A DNA stretch of 64,000 nucleotides from Candidatus Geothrix skivensis (GTDB taxonomy: Bacteria; Acidobacteriota; Holophagae; Holophagales; Holophagaceae): positions 278,733 to 342,732 of the forward strand of contig JADKIO010000009.1 of assembly GCA_016721195.1 (NCBI GenBank). Reading direction: 5' to 3'. This document shows, piece after piece, positions 1-8,459 of the stretch (position 1 is its first letter; every line of letters begins with the position of its first letter). The notes beneath the pieces are model-generated. The model made no database searches. It saw nothing but the letters and a program-made list of their open reading frames with translations, and was not told the origin of the DNA. The position numbers and the translations under genes were made by a program.

Positions 1-1
1 C

Positions 2-496
2 ACCTGGCGCTGGGCCGGGGTGCCCTTCTTCCTCCGCAGCGGCAAGCGCATGCCCGAGAAGCTGGCGGAGATCGTCATCAACTTCCGCAGGGTGCCCCAT
101 CCCATCTTCGGCGAGGCGGCCCATGGCGGTCGGGCCAACCGCCTCATCATCCGCATGCAGCCCGACGAAAGCATGCGGCTCCACCTGGTGGCCAAGCAGC
201 CCGGCGATGCCATGGCGCTCCATCCCGTGCACCTCAACCTCGACTTCGAGGAATCCTTCCGGGCCCGGCGCCTGGAAGCCTACGAGCGGCTCCTGCTGGA
301 CGCGATCCGCGGCAAGCTCACCCTCTTCGTCCGCCGGGACGAGCAGGAAGCGGCCTGGCGCTGGGTGGAGCCCATCCTCGACAGCTGGGCCGCCACCGAA
401 GACCGCCCCAAGTTCTACACCTCCGGCAGCTGGGGCCCGGCGGCCTCCAGCGCCCTGCTCTCCCGGGACGGGCTGGCCTGGAACGAGGAGGACTAG
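2..496 (+). CDS. zwf: glucose-6-phosphate dehydrogenase, C-terminal part
   Basis: This is the last 164 codons of an NADP-dependent glucose-6-phosphate dehydrogenase, which oxidises glucose 6-phosphate to 6-phosphogluconolactone at the entry of the oxidative pentose phosphate pathway. The reading frame is open from the first base, and the opening residues (TWRWAGVPFFLRSGKRM) are a conserved family signature, so the gene starts upstream of the window. The C-terminal region carries the expected LDAIRG-type segment and a WRWVEPILDSW motif. It ends 3 bases before pgl, the next enzyme in the pathway, so the two are almost certainly cotranscribed. No frameshift or truncation is visible in the part present. 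Confidence 0.95.
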   Translation, partial: TWRWAGVPFFLRSGKRMPEKLAEIVINFRRVPHPIFGEAAHGGRANRLIIRMQPDESMRLHLVAKQPGDAMALHPVHLNLDFEESFRARRLEAYERLLLDAIRGKLTLFVRRDEQEAAWRWVEPILDSWAATEDRPKFYTSGSWGPAASSALLSRDGLAWNEED

Positions 497-499
497 GCC

Positions 500-1189
500 G
501 TGTGCACCCTCCGGGAATTCACCGACCAGGCCCGGCTCACTGCGGCCCTGGTACAGCACGTGGCCCAGCGGCTGAAAGCGGATCTGGCCAAGCAGGACCA
601 GGCCGTCCTGGTGGTATCCGGGGGCCGGAGCCCCGTGCCCTTCTTCCAGGCCCTGGCGGGACAGCCCCTCGCCTGGAGCCGGGTGGCCGTCACCCTCGCC
701 GATGAGCGCTGGGTGCCCCCTGATCACGTCGATAGCAACGAAGCGCTGGTGCGGGAGCACCTCCTCAAGGGCCCCGCGGCCACCGCCCGGATGGTGCCCC
801 TCTGGACCGGGGACAGCACGCCCGAAGAAGCCGTGGCAGAAGTTTCAGCCAACCTCGCGGCCCTGCCGAGCCCCTTCAGCGAGGTGATCCTGGGCATGGG
901 GGAGGACGGCCACATCGCTTCGTTGTTCCCGGGCGCCGCCGAGCTTCCGGTGGGTCTGGCGACGGAGGCTCCGGTTCTGGCGGTGCATCCGCCCCGGGCG
1001 CCGCACGCGCGCCTGAGCCTGTCCCTCCAGGCCCTGCTGCAAAGCCGCGACCTGGTGCTCATGATCTCGGGCGCCCCCAAGCGCGCCATCCTCGAGCGGG
1101 CCCTGGAGGACGGCCCCGTGGAAGCGCTGCCCGTGCGGGCCCTCCTTCGACAGACGGCGGTGCCAGTGTCGGTATTCTGGGCGCCGTGA
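500..1189 (+). CDS. pgl: 6-phosphogluconolactonase
   Basis: This 229-residue protein hydrolyses 6-phosphogluconolactone to 6-phosphogluconate and belongs to the NagB/RpiA-like sugar isomerase fold (DevB type). The family signatures are visible: VVSGGRSP near the N-terminus, LADERWVPPDHVDSNEALVR in the middle, and GMGEDGHIASLFPG around residue 133. The length is normal for the family. The start is a GTG 3 bases after the zwf stop, the only position that gives a full-length N-terminus. The stop overlaps the start of the RpiR regulator by 4 bases, so zwf, pgl and the regulator read as one operon. Confidence 0.93.
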   Translation: MCTLREFTDQARLTAALVQHVAQRLKADLAKQDQAVLVVSGGRSPVPFFQALAGQPLAWSRVAVTLADERWVPPDHVDSNEALVREHLLKGPAATARMVPLWTGDSTPEEAVAEVSANLAALPSPFSEVILGMGEDGHIASLFPGAAELPVGLATEAPVLAVHPPRAPHARLSLSLQALLQSRDLVLMISGAPKRAILERALEDGPVEALPVRALLRQTAVPVSVFWAP

Positions 1190-2034
1190 CCATGAGCCTC
1201 CTCTCCCGCATCCAGGCCCTCCTACCGGAGCTGCCGCCCTCCGAGCAAAGGGTGGCCGAGCTGGTGCTGCAGCGGCCCGTGGAGGTGGTCTCGGCACCGG
1301 TGTCCCAGCTCGCCCTCTGGTCCAGGGTGAGCCAGCCCACGGTGATCCGCTTCTGCCGCCGCCTGAAGTGCTCGGGCCTGCCTGCCTTCAAGCTCAAGCT
1401 GGCGGGGGATCTGGGGGCGGGCATCCCCTTCGTCCACGCGAAGCTCGTGCCCGGGGATGACCTGGCCCACCTCATCGGCAAGGTCTTCGACAGCGCCCTC
1501 ACGGGGCTGGCCGAGGGACGGGACGCCCTGCGCCCCGAGGCCCTGGAGGCGGCCGTGGCGGCCCTGGACCGGGCCAGCCGCATCGAGTGCTACGGCCTGG
1601 GCAACTCCGGCGTCACCGCCCAGGATGCCCAGATGAAGCTGTTTCGCCTGGGCACGCCCACGGTGGCCTGCACGGATTCCCAGATGCAGCGGGTGGCCGC
1701 GGTGCTGCTCCCCGGCGATGCGGTGGTGCTGGTGATCTCGAACTCGGGGCGAACGACCTCGCTGCTGGAGGTGGTGGCCCTGGCCCGGCGTTCGGGGGCC
1801 ACCGTCATCGCCCTCACCCGCTCCAACACGCCCCTGGCGCAGGCTGCCGATATCCTGCTGCCCGCGGATGTGCAGGAGAATCCCGAGGTCTACGCGCCCA
1901 TGGTGGCCCGCCTCGTCCACCTGGCCATCGTCGATGTGCTCACGGTGGCCCTGGCCCTCCGCAAGGGCCCGGCGGCCCTCACCCGCATGGAGGCCGCCAA
2001 GGCCTCCCTGCAGGCGACCCGGGACCCACGCTAG
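1186..2034 (+). CDS. RpiR-family transcriptional regulator (HexR-like)
   Basis: A 282-residue regulator with an N-terminal RpiR-type helix-turn-helix (about residues 1-77, with VSQPTVIRFCRRL as the recognition region) and a C-terminal SIS sugar-phosphate-binding domain (about 125-255, with GLGNSGVTAQDAQ and VISNSGRT). Regulators of this type sense phosphosugars such as 2-keto-3-deoxy-6-phosphogluconate, and HexR members control zwf/pgl. Its position directly behind zwf and pgl supports that role. The GTG start overlaps the pgl stop by 4 bases; an ATG two codons further in is an alternative. The effector is inferred, not visible. Its last 4 bases overlap the 3-prime end of the convergent DUF2235 gene. 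Confidence 0.88.
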   Translation: MTMSLLSRIQALLPELPPSEQRVAELVLQRPVEVVSAPVSQLALWSRVSQPTVIRFCRRLKCSGLPAFKLKLAGDLGAGIPFVHAKLVPGDDLAHLIGKVFDSALTGLAEGRDALRPEALEAAVAALDRASRIECYGLGNSGVTAQDAQMKLFRLGTPTVACTDSQMQRVAAVLLPGDAVVLVISNSGRTTSLLEVVALARRSGATVIALTRSNTPLAQAADILLPADVQENPEVYAPMVARLVHLAIVDVLTVALALRKGPAALTRMEAAKASLQATRDPR

Positions 2035-3182
2035 GGGAGGTTCCCAGGATCATAGGGCGCGGCCGGGGTGCCAGGTTCGGCCACCACGGGCCCAGCGGCC
2101 TTCCGACCGGGGACGGCGGGGTCCACGGCCAGGCCCTTGGGGAAGCTCCGGGGCCCGATGGCCACGCCCGGCAGGGTCCAGGGCAGCTTGGCCCAGGGCT
2201 GGTGGGCGGTTCCGGAGTCGATGGGCTGGATGGCCCCCAACCAGGCGGCGTTGAAGCGCACCCCCACCGAAGCCAGCTGGCCCAGCATCCACCGCAGGGC
2301 GCCATCCGCCAGGCCGCTTTCCTGGTTGACGGTGGGGTACCCGCCGCCCACGTCGCCATGGGCCCCCGGGAAGAGCACCTGGAGCACGCCCTCCCGGGGC
2401 TCCCAGAGGGTGGGCGCGAAGTCCTTGCGCTGCTCGTCCAGGGCCACGGCGTGGAAGCCGTGCTGGACCTTGGCACTGAGCTTGGTGTCGGCGAACTGGA
2501 AGGCATCGAGCCGCTTCCCTCCGCCGGCGTAGATCGGGAGGCCCATGGCGCCCACGGTGTCCCAGACGCCCACCGCCGTGATCTGGTCCACGGGCACCAG
2601 GTCCGAGTCCTTGAGGGAGCCGTGGGACAGGAAGGCCGGCAGGTTCGATGCGATCTCGGCGAGGTGGGCCAGGCTGAAGGGCTTGGCCGTGGCCTTCTGC
2701 CGGTAGCGGAACCAGGCCCCGGCCCCGGCGCGGTAGGCCGTCTCCGGGTCGGCCGTCAGGGCCTGGCTCAGCAGGCCCTGGCTGGCGATGAGCCCCGCCA
2801 GGGCCCGGGCCGTGTAGGCACCCCGGCTGAACCCAGTGATGACGATGCGGTCCCCGGGTTCGTAGTTGCGCGAAAGGAAGGTGTAGCCCCGCACGATCCG
2901 AGAGATGATGCCCGCCCCGAAGGCGCCGCCCATGAGCTTGCGGATGAGGTTGTTGGAATCGCCCACCCCATGGAGGTACTTGGCGATCTGGAGGGGGGCG
3001 CCGCCCTCCTTCAGCACTTTTTCCTGCTCATCGGCCAGGAGCAGGGTGTTCGGGTCCAGTTCGCCGGCCAGACCCGTGAAGAGCTTGTAGACGTTGGTGG
3101 GATCCGCCGAGCGGTCGTGGTTCTCGTCCTGGCCGGGGTCATTCCAGGTGCCGTCCGCACAGAACACGAGGGTCTTCACCAT
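2031..3182 (-). CDS. DUF2235 alpha/beta-hydrolase
   Basis: A 383-residue protein of the DUF2235 family, predicted alpha/beta hydrolases that include type VI secretion phospholipase effectors (Tle1-like). It starts with the family opening VFCADGTWNDPGQDE and has the nucleophile elbow GFSRGAYTARAL around residues 120-130, where the serine is catalytic. A later GAHGDVGGGYP motif supplies the conserved Asp/His-rich segment of the family. The ATG at 3182 is chosen because the conserved fold begins immediately after it. I see no signal peptide and no neighbouring VgrG, immunity or type VI genes, so the effector role is not supported by context. It may be a housekeeping lipase or esterase. Confidence 0.85.
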   Translation of the reverse strand: MVKTLVFCADGTWNDPGQDENHDRSADPTNVYKLFTGLAGELDPNTLLLADEQEKVLKEGGAPLQIAKYLHGVGDSNNLIRKLMGGAFGAGIISRIVRGYTFLSRNYEPGDRIVITGFSRGAYTARALAGLIASQGLLSQALTADPETAYRAGAGAWFRYRQKATAKPFSLAHLAEIASNLPAFLSHGSLKDSDLVPVDQITAVGVWDTVGAMGLPIYAGGGKRLDAFQFADTKLSAKVQHGFHAVALDEQRKDFAPTLWEPREGVLQVLFPGAHGDVGGGYPTVNQESGLADGALRWMLGQLASVGVRFNAAWLGAIQPIDSGTAHQPWAKLPWTLPGVAIGPRSFPKGLAVDPAVPGRKAAGPVVAEPGTPAAPYDPGNLP

Positions 3183-3436
3183 GCCCGCCTCCTCGAAGGG
3201 ACCCCCTGGTGGGGGACCACAGGATCGTCCAGCTGGACGTGCCAACAAGGTATCTCAATCCAAGGGTATGTGTAGGGGTGCTTAGGCAAAAAAACGGATT
3301 AATCGCGCTCTTGGCGTCTTTGCCGGACCCGCGCGGCGAGTGCCACGGCCCCATCAGGTTCATCACCGAAATCACCGGCCAGATGCAGTTCAGCTTTTCC
3401 AGCCCAACCCAGGCGCGGGCTCCCCGGCATGGGATC

Positions 3437-4438
3437 TCAGGCGTTGATGGGGTTCAGGCCGGCACCGGGCCTGGGGCCGGCGGGGTCGGCCGGGGCGCCC
3501 CACTGGGCCAGTCGCTGGAGCAGCTCCTCCGTGGCCTGGCCGTCCGGCACCTGGTGGGCCACCTCGTCGCGGATGCGGTCCGTATCGATGGACAGGCGGG
3601 GGTGGCAGAGCAACTGGGATTCAGGGAAGGCTGCCAGGAGGGGGTGCAGGATGGCCCCAAGGTTCCGGCGCAGCCGCGGGTCGGTTTCCTCGGTCCAGGC
3701 GATGCCCAGGGCCGCCAGCAGGGAGTAGGCCTGGAAGAGGAACTGCTCCCGCCATTCCTCGGCCGACCGGGCCAACAGTACATCCGCCAGGGCGATGACC
3801 CCCCACTCGCGCACATAGGCCGGCAGGCCCGGCACCCAGTTCAGCAGGCACTCGGGCACATCAGCCCCGGCCGGGGTGACCATCCGGTGGGCATGGCTGG
3901 AGAATACGCTGATGGCCCGGGTCTTGTGCTCCTCGCCGCCCTTCAGGAGGGCCTGGTTGAGGATGGCCACCGCGGCCCCGGGGCTCACTTCCTCCTTGGA
4001 CAGCAGCTCATCCACCAGCTGTAGGGTCAGCTCGTGCTGGCCCAGGTTGGCCAGCATGAACAGGGCGCCCTCCCGCTGGATGGCCGGGGTGAGCTCGCCC
4101 GCGCTGGTGCTGAAGAGCTGCAGGGCCCGGACCCCGGCCTCCAGCTTGAGCCGCTGCTCCGCCTCCCACTGCAGGGCCGCGGCCCGCTCGGACTCCATGG
4201 CCTGGCGGCTTTCCGTCTGGCGGTCGATGGAGGCCTTGACCACCAGCCCCACGATGGACACCGCCGCCCCCAGGAAGGCCCCCACCAGGGCCAGGGCCGC
4301 CGCCACGATCTTCGAGCTGGGGTCGCTGCCCGTGAACGTGAAGAACCCCAGGTGCCCCATGAAGGCCAGCAGCCCGGCGAAGAGGACGAGGATGCTGCCC
4401 AGCGTCAGGGCCAGGGTGGTGGTCGGGCGATTGGCCAT
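3437..4438 (-). CDS. two-TM membrane protein of unknown function (possible cassette gene)
   Basis: A 333-residue protein I do not recognise. It has two N-terminal membrane segments (about residues 7-30 and 43-68), then a helical, Glu/Gln-rich stretch (about 70-95) and a long helical cytoplasmic domain with HEAT-like character. There is no signal-peptide cleavage site and no catalytic motif. The start has a good ribosome site (GGAGGATCCC just upstream). It sits right after an attC-like site and has the same orientation as the two smaller genes upstream, so it may be the last member of a cassette-like array. Its GC content is close to the core genome, so it could equally be a resident gene bordering the array. 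Confidence 0.65.
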   Translation of the reverse strand: MANRPTTTLALTLGSILVLFAGLLAFMGHLGFFTFTGSDPSSKIVAAALALVGAFLGAAVSIVGLVVKASIDRQTESRQAMESERAAALQWEAEQRLKLEAGVRALQLFSTSAGELTPAIQREGALFMLANLGQHELTLQLVDELLSKEEVSPGAAVAILNQALLKGGEEHKTRAISVFSSHAHRMVTPAGADVPECLLNWVPGLPAYVREWGVIALADVLLARSAEEWREQFLFQAYSLLAALGIAWTEETDPRLRRNLGAILHPLLAAFPESQLLCHPRLSIDTDRIRDEVAHQVPDGQATEELLQRLAQWGAPADPAGPRPGAGLNPINA

Positions 4439-4505
4439 GGGATCCTCCGGGAAGCAGGGGGCTAACGGAAGAGGGTAGGCGGATTGGGGGGCTGTGCTTG
4501 GTGCG

Positions 4506-4629
4506 GGTTAACGAAAGAACCCAACCGGCCCCGCATCCACCGAGGCGCCGAGCTGAGGTAGGGAAGCGGGAAGGTGAGAGAAGGCGGAAAGCAAGGCAGG
4601 CGAGGTCCGAGTTGAGCTAAGGGTTAGGT
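4506..4629 (-). repeat. attC-like recombination site C
   Basis: Read on the minus strand, the site opens with ACCTAAC (complement of 4623-4629), continues with a GCTCAACTCGG arm, and ends with a GGCCGGTTGGG arm and GTTAACC (complement of 4506-4512). The inner arms pair except for one unpaired base, which is the bulged-base layout of integron attC sites. The ends keep the AAC/GTT core. It lies between two minus-strand genes. A diverged copy of about 100 bases of it lies at 5023-5120. This is an eye-based fold, not a computed one. Confidence 0.42.
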
Positions 4630-4650
4630 CGAAGGGGGGCTGGTTCGTGC

Positions 4651-4920
4651 TCACTGGAAGAAGAAGTAGGCCTGAGCGCTTGGTGGAGCCTGGTAGGGGT
4701 ATGGCATTAGGAATAGGTGCTGTTTTGCTTTGCCTAGGGATCTTTCGGAACCATTGAAGACCGGACCTGAGGCCACGCGGGCCTTCTCTGCGCTGTTCCA
4801 CCACGGGATTTGTGGAACTTTGAACTGGATACTTTTCGGGGGCGATGGGCGTGCCGCCTGATTTTCAGGAATGCCTGCACCAGCAAGGCAGGAAAGGAGG
4901 CATAGAAGGCTTATGCGCAC
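4651..4920 (-). CDS. small putative lipoprotein/secreted protein (cassette gene)
   Basis: An 89-residue reading frame starting at GTG, with a GAGGAG ribosome site 7 bases upstream. The N-terminus MRISLLCLLSCLAG is short and hydrophobic, with a cysteine after LLS that could be a lipobox. The rest is polar with several Pro and aromatic residues and ends in YFFFQ. No family is recognised. Base composition and codon use are less GC-biased than the surrounding core genes. It is enclosed by attC-like sites on both sides, as expected for an integron cassette gene. The ribosome site is the main argument that it is real; a spurious frame cannot be excluded. Confidence 0.4.
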   Translation of the reverse strand: MRISLLCLLSCLAGAGIPENQAARPSPPKSIQFKVPQIPWWNSAEKARVASGPVFNGSERSLGKAKQHLFLMPYPYQAPPSAQAYFFFQ

Positions 4921-4946
4921 TCAGGAACTCCTCAAGAAATCGTGAG

Positions 4947-5120
4947 GCCTAACGATGTGGTGTGTTTGAAGGCTAAGGGTACCGGGAGCTTTTCCTGCGT
5001 GGGCAAATGATCGCACTGCACCGCCTGCACTGAGGCGCTGAGCGAAGCCGAGGAAGCGAGAAGAAAAGAAAGAACGGAAGACAATGCAGGCGGGGTCCGG
5101 GTTGAGCGAGAGGTTTAGGT
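4947..5120 (-). repeat. attC-like recombination site B
   Basis: On the minus strand this region runs from an ACCTAAAC end (complement of 5113-5120), overlapping the stop of the membrane-protein gene, to a canonical CGTTAGGC end (complement of 4947-4954). The next gene starts 26 bases later. Internally CCGCCTGCA and TGCAGGCGG form a perfect 9-base inverted pair. About 100 bases (5023-5120) are a diverged direct copy of 4528-4632 in site C. The arms next to the CGTTAGGC end pair less well than in site C, so confidence is moderate. Confidence 0.38.
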
Positions 5121-5489
5121 GGCGCCGACCCATAGGGAGATGATGCCAATGAGGATGAACACTGGCCAAGCAAGATGTTTCGCCCGTGAAGCCGCAAGAG
5201 TGACCAGACCGGTAGCCAGAAAGGTGATGCCTATGGTCATGGCAACTACGTTGCGAGAAATCGAACCGCTCGCTAAATGAACCAGTAGGCCTGCGAAGCC
5301 CCACCAGGCGATGGTCGTGATGTGCCAGGCGAAGCGTAGCGTCCGAATTGTGAACTGAGTGCCACCGAAGAGCTTGGGCAGATCCTCGCGACGGAAGAGC
5401 CTGATGAGGATGTAACGCTCTCCCAGGTAGGAATGAGCCACCCCAACCAGGAATAGGAGAAGTGCTGCGATGTAGAGGGCGATGGACAT
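5115..5489 (-). CDS. small four-TM membrane protein (cassette gene)
   Basis: A 124-residue integral membrane protein with four predicted transmembrane helices: about residues 2-22, 45-65, 70-90 and 97-118. The loop between helices 1 and 2 carries GERYILIRLFRREDLP, giving the protein a net positive cytoplasmic segment. I do not recognise the family. The ATG at 5489 is chosen because the hydrophobic segment begins right after it; a longer upstream extension in frame is Pro/Arg/Ser-rich and not protein-like. The gene is AT-richer than its neighbours and its stop overlaps the end of an attC-like site, both consistent with a mobile gene cassette. The function is unknown. Confidence 0.7.
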   Translation of the reverse strand: MSIALYIAALLLFLVGVAHSYLGERYILIRLFRREDLPKLFGGTQFTIRTLRFAWHITTIAWWGFAGLLVHLASGSISRNVVAMTIGITFLATGLVTLAASRAKHLAWPVFILIGIISLWVGAT

Positions 5490-5861
5490 GGCCACCCAAC
5501 GGGCCCGAGAGCAACGTTGAGAGATCGAAGGCATGCGGGGGGCGGGGGCGAGCGGCAAAGGCCGCCAAAGAGAGTTTCAGATTGTTGCCATTCTCAGCGT
5601 TTGCCACCCAGGGAACAAGAAAAGAGAAGAGCAAACGGAGCCAATTACACCGGGAGTCCTAACGAAGAAATAGACGAACTGCCCCATGCGGGTCGGTTCA
5701 CCTTTGACGGTTGGATTGAAATACGGCAGGAATGGCCCCCTCCGATGCCCGCAGTGATCCGAAACCTTGAGCTCAAAAAGCAACCGCGTTCCCGGTTGGT
5801 TTGCGCCCAGGCTAGCAGGACCCCGGAGTGGAGGAACCCTCCTTCGCTTCGGGGTGTCGCC
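5490..5861. other. gene-poor stretch
   Basis: About 370 bases of lower-GC sequence upstream of the small membrane-protein gene and downstream of the M28 peptidase stop. Apart from the attC-like site A I see no convincing gene. Several open frames cross it, including one with a short hydrophobic start, but none has a plausible ribosome site together with protein-like composition. Confidence 0.5.
5657..5716 (-). repeat. attC-like recombination site A
   Basis: On the minus strand the 60-base element starts ATCCAAC (fits RYYYAAC) and ends GTTAGGA (close to GTTRRRY). Between them GAAC/GTTC and CCC/GGG arms pair around a short loop. Sixty bases is a typical compact attC length. It precedes the four-TM cassette gene by about 170 bases. 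The outer triplets beyond AAC/GTT pair poorly. Confidence 0.35.
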
Positions 5862-7469
5862 CTATTTCGCGACCTTGAAGACCGGCCTCGTCGCCGCGTT
5901 CGCTAGAATCTGCCCGAGGTCAAAGGTGAACTGGGCCTGCTGGACCATGCCGCGCAGATCCCAGGCGGGATCGTACTCGTCGGTGACCTGGTGATAGCGG
6001 GGGCCGTAGGCGGCGGCCATGGCCTTCAGGGTGGTGGGGTCGGCGCCCAGGTACTCGCTGCCGCCGCACACCGAGAGGGCGGGCACGCCGGCCTGCACGA
6101 AGCTGAAGTGATCCGACCGAAAATAGCCCCCGGCGGTATCGGGGCCCGAGGCCGCCACCTTCAGTCCCGCCGCCTTGGCCACGGTGGCGCCCAGCTCCCC
6201 CAGGGTGCTGCGCTCGCCGAAGGGGAGGCCGATGTCGCGGGTGGGGGCCACGAAGTTGAGGCTATCCAGGTTCAAGTCCGCGGCGGTCTTGGCCAGGGGC
6301 CAGAGGGGATCCGCCACGTAGGCCTTGGAGCCCAGGAGGCCCTGCTCCTCGGCGCAAACGAAGAGGAACATCTGGCTGCGCTTGGCCGGGGCCTGGATGG
6401 CGGCCTGGGCCATGGCCAGCAGGGCGGCGCACCCCGAGGCGTTGTCCACGGCGCCGTTGTAGATGGTGTCCGGGCCCGTGCCGTGGTTCGGGTGGGCATC
6501 CACCCCGGGCGCTGCGCCCCGGCCCAGGTGATCCCAGTGGGCGGAGTAGACCACGAGCTCGTCCTTCAGCAGGGGGTCCCGGCCGGGCACCACCCCCGCC
6601 ACGTTGAACTGCTCCACCGTGCGGACGCTGCTGCGCAGCGTGCCCTTCAGGGTCAGGTCCAGGGCCACGGGCCGGAAGTCCCGCTGCAGGGCCCGGGCCC
6701 GCAGGGCGTCGAGGTCCTGGCCGCCCTGCCGCACCAGGGCCCGGGCCAGGTGTTCGGTCACCCAGCCCTGCACCGGCGTTCCCGCCGGGCCCTTGGCCAG
6801 GGAAAAGCGCTCATTGACCCAGCTGTTCCGCACCACGGACCAGTCGTAGCTGGCGGAGGGCGTGGTGTGCACCAGGAGCACGCCCGCGGCGCGGTGCCGG
6901 GCGGCCATTTCGAATTTCATGGTCCAGCGGCCGTAGGCGCTGAGGTTCGGCCCATCGAAGAGATCCGGTTCCTCCGCCGTGGGCGCGGGCTCGTTCACCA
7001 GCATGAGCAGCACCTTGCCCCGCAGGTCCTCGCCCTTGTAGTCGTCCCAGGCCTGCTCCGGCGCGTCGATGCCGAAGCCCACGAAGACCACGCCTGCGTC
7101 GAAGGTCTGCTCAGCCTGTGCGACGCCGGAACCGAACACCATATCGGTGCTGAACTTCGGCGTGGCGCAGGCGCCGCCGCCCATGAAGCTCAGGGTGCTC
7201 TGGCCGTCCAGGGTCTTCAGCCCCAGCAGGGCGACGGGCTGCCGGTACGAGGCCCCCTTGGTGGGCTGCAGTCCCAGGGTCTGCAGCTGGGTCTCCAGGT
7301 AGCGCACCGTCAGCTCGGCCCCGCGCTGGCCCGTGCCCCGGCCCTCCAGCAGATCATCCGCCAGGAAGGCCAGGTGGGCCCGCAGGGGCGCCTCCTGCAC
7401 CCTGGGTACCGGCGGGGCCGTCTGGGCCAGCAGGTGGGCGGTTGCCAGGACGCCGAGCAGGACGCGCAT
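5862..7469 (-). CDS. secreted M28-family zinc aminopeptidase
   Basis: A 535-residue exported metallopeptidase. A signal peptide (MRVLLGVLATAHLLAQ) is followed by a helical pro-region, a protease-associated domain insert (about 130-280) and the M28 catalytic domain. The co-catalytic zinc ligands and catalytic acids are visible: SAHWDHLG (His, then Asp), DNASGCAALL (bridging Asp), CAEEQGLLGS (catalytic Glu-Glu), NLDSLN (Asp) and RSDHFSF (His). Enzymes of this family remove N-terminal residues from peptides outside the cytoplasm. The ATG at 7469 is preceded by GGAGCCCCC, a leader shared with several other genes in the window. The function as a peptide scavenger is inferred. Confidence 0.9.
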   Translation of the reverse strand: MRVLLGVLATAHLLAQTAPPVPRVQEAPLRAHLAFLADDLLEGRGTGQRGAELTVRYLETQLQTLGLQPTKGASYRQPVALLGLKTLDGQSTLSFMGGGACATPKFSTDMVFGSGVAQAEQTFDAGVVFVGFGIDAPEQAWDDYKGEDLRGKVLLMLVNEPAPTAEEPDLFDGPNLSAYGRWTMKFEMAARHRAAGVLLVHTTPSASYDWSVVRNSWVNERFSLAKGPAGTPVQGWVTEHLARALVRQGGQDLDALRARALQRDFRPVALDLTLKGTLRSSVRTVEQFNVAGVVPGRDPLLKDELVVYSAHWDHLGRGAAPGVDAHPNHGTGPDTIYNGAVDNASGCAALLAMAQAAIQAPAKRSQMFLFVCAEEQGLLGSKAYVADPLWPLAKTAADLNLDSLNFVAPTRDIGLPFGERSTLGELGATVAKAAGLKVAASGPDTAGGYFRSDHFSFVQAGVPALSVCGGSEYLGADPTTLKAMAAAYGPRYHQVTDEYDPAWDLRGMVQQAQFTFDLGQILANAATRPVFKVAK

Positions 7470-7541
7470 GGGGGCTCCGATGGAAGCCTCCAGCTTACCT
7501 CGCAAGACGGGGTTTACAGGGGGTTCCAGTGGCCCCCACCT

Positions 7542-8267
7542 TCAGGAGACGGGGCGCCGTCCCAGCTCGAACTGCACGGCCCCCAGCAGGGCCACGGGGG
7601 CGGTGACGGCCCGGAGGATGCTGCGGCCCAGGCTCACGGGTTGCCACCCGGCCGCCGTGAGGGCGGTGAACTCCTCGTCGCTGATGCCCCCCTCGGGGCC
7701 GCTGGTGAAGGCCAGGGCCTCCCGCCGCAGGGTGGGATTCCGCTGGCCCGTGGCCAGCTCGTAGGCCACCCACTTCTGGGGCGCCTCCCAGCTGAGCAAT
7801 GCCGCGAAGGGCATGGGGGGCCGCAGCTCTGGCAGGCGGCTGCGGTGGCTCTGCTCGGCGGCGGCCTGGATGAGCCGCCCCCAGCGCTCTAGGCGGGCGG
7901 CGGTCTTGGGGCCGTCGAACTCGCTGCGCTGGTAGACCACGGGCTGGATGAGGGTGGCCCCCAGCTCCACCAGGGGCGGCAGCCACTCGTCGAAGAGGCT
8001 GAGGAGGGCGGGCAGGGGCAGCAGGGCCTGGAGGGCAATGGATGGTTCCCGGTCTTCCTGGAGGGGAGCCACGAGCCGGGCCAGGGCCCGGCCCCGGTCC
8101 AGCTCCGCGAGATCGGCGGTCCAGGCCTGGTCGCCCAGCACCAGCTCCAGGGCGGCGCCGGGCCGCAGGCGCAGGGCCTTGAGGTGCCGGGCAGCCTCCG
8201 GGCCCAGGGGCACCGTGGCGTTCTCGGCGGCGGGCAGGGGGTCCATGAAGAAGCGGGGCAGGCTCAT
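7542..8267 (-). CDS. rsmE: 16S rRNA (uracil-1498-N3)-methyltransferase
   Basis: A 241-residue RsmE-type SPOUT methyltransferase that methylates N3 of U1498 in helix 44 of 16S rRNA using S-adenosylmethionine. The signature of the knotted cofactor site, GPEGGISDEEF, is present around residue 192, followed by LGRSILRAVTA, the second conserved block. The N-terminus MSLPRFFMDPLPA matches the PUA-like opening of the family, which fixes the start at 8267 rather than further upstream. The length is normal. It follows the M28 peptidase start by about 70 bases on the same strand, but with no clear functional link. Confidence 0.92.
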   Translation of the reverse strand: MSLPRFFMDPLPAAENATVPLGPEAARHLKALRLRPGAALELVLGDQAWTADLAELDRGRALARLVAPLQEDREPSIALQALLPLPALLSLFDEWLPPLVELGATLIQPVVYQRSEFDGPKTAARLERWGRLIQAAAEQSHRSRLPELRPPMPFAALLSWEAPQKWVAYELATGQRNPTLRREALAFTSGPEGGISDEEFTALTAAGWQPVSLGRSILRAVTAPVALLGAVQFELGRRPVS

Positions 8268-8459
8268 GGGGACATGATGGGGGATTCCGGCTCGCTTGCG
8301 TGAGGCAGGCTGCATCCGCTCACGGCGCCCCAGTGGCAACTCTCCACGGCGAAACCCTTCAACCTTTCAGGATGTCTTGGGGTCAACTCAGATACCCATC
8401 TGGCATGGGTCGTGACTAGAAATCCCAGGGGCCGATGCCCCCCACCGAAAGGAACCCCC

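Noticed and set aside
1587..3275. Very long open frame on the plus strand opposite the DUF2235 gene
   Set aside because: It is Gly/Pro/Arg-rich, has no domain and mirrors a well-supported gene on the other strand; typical of high-GC DNA.
4921..5634. Minus-strand frame starting MLFSFLVPWVANA, looking like a signal peptide
   Set aside because: The rest is Pro/Arg/His/Ser-rich without a fold, and another frame over the same bases gives a four-TM protein.
5991..7892. 600-codon open frame opposite the M28 peptidase
   Set aside because: Composition is non-protein-like and the minus strand carries clear catalytic motifs.
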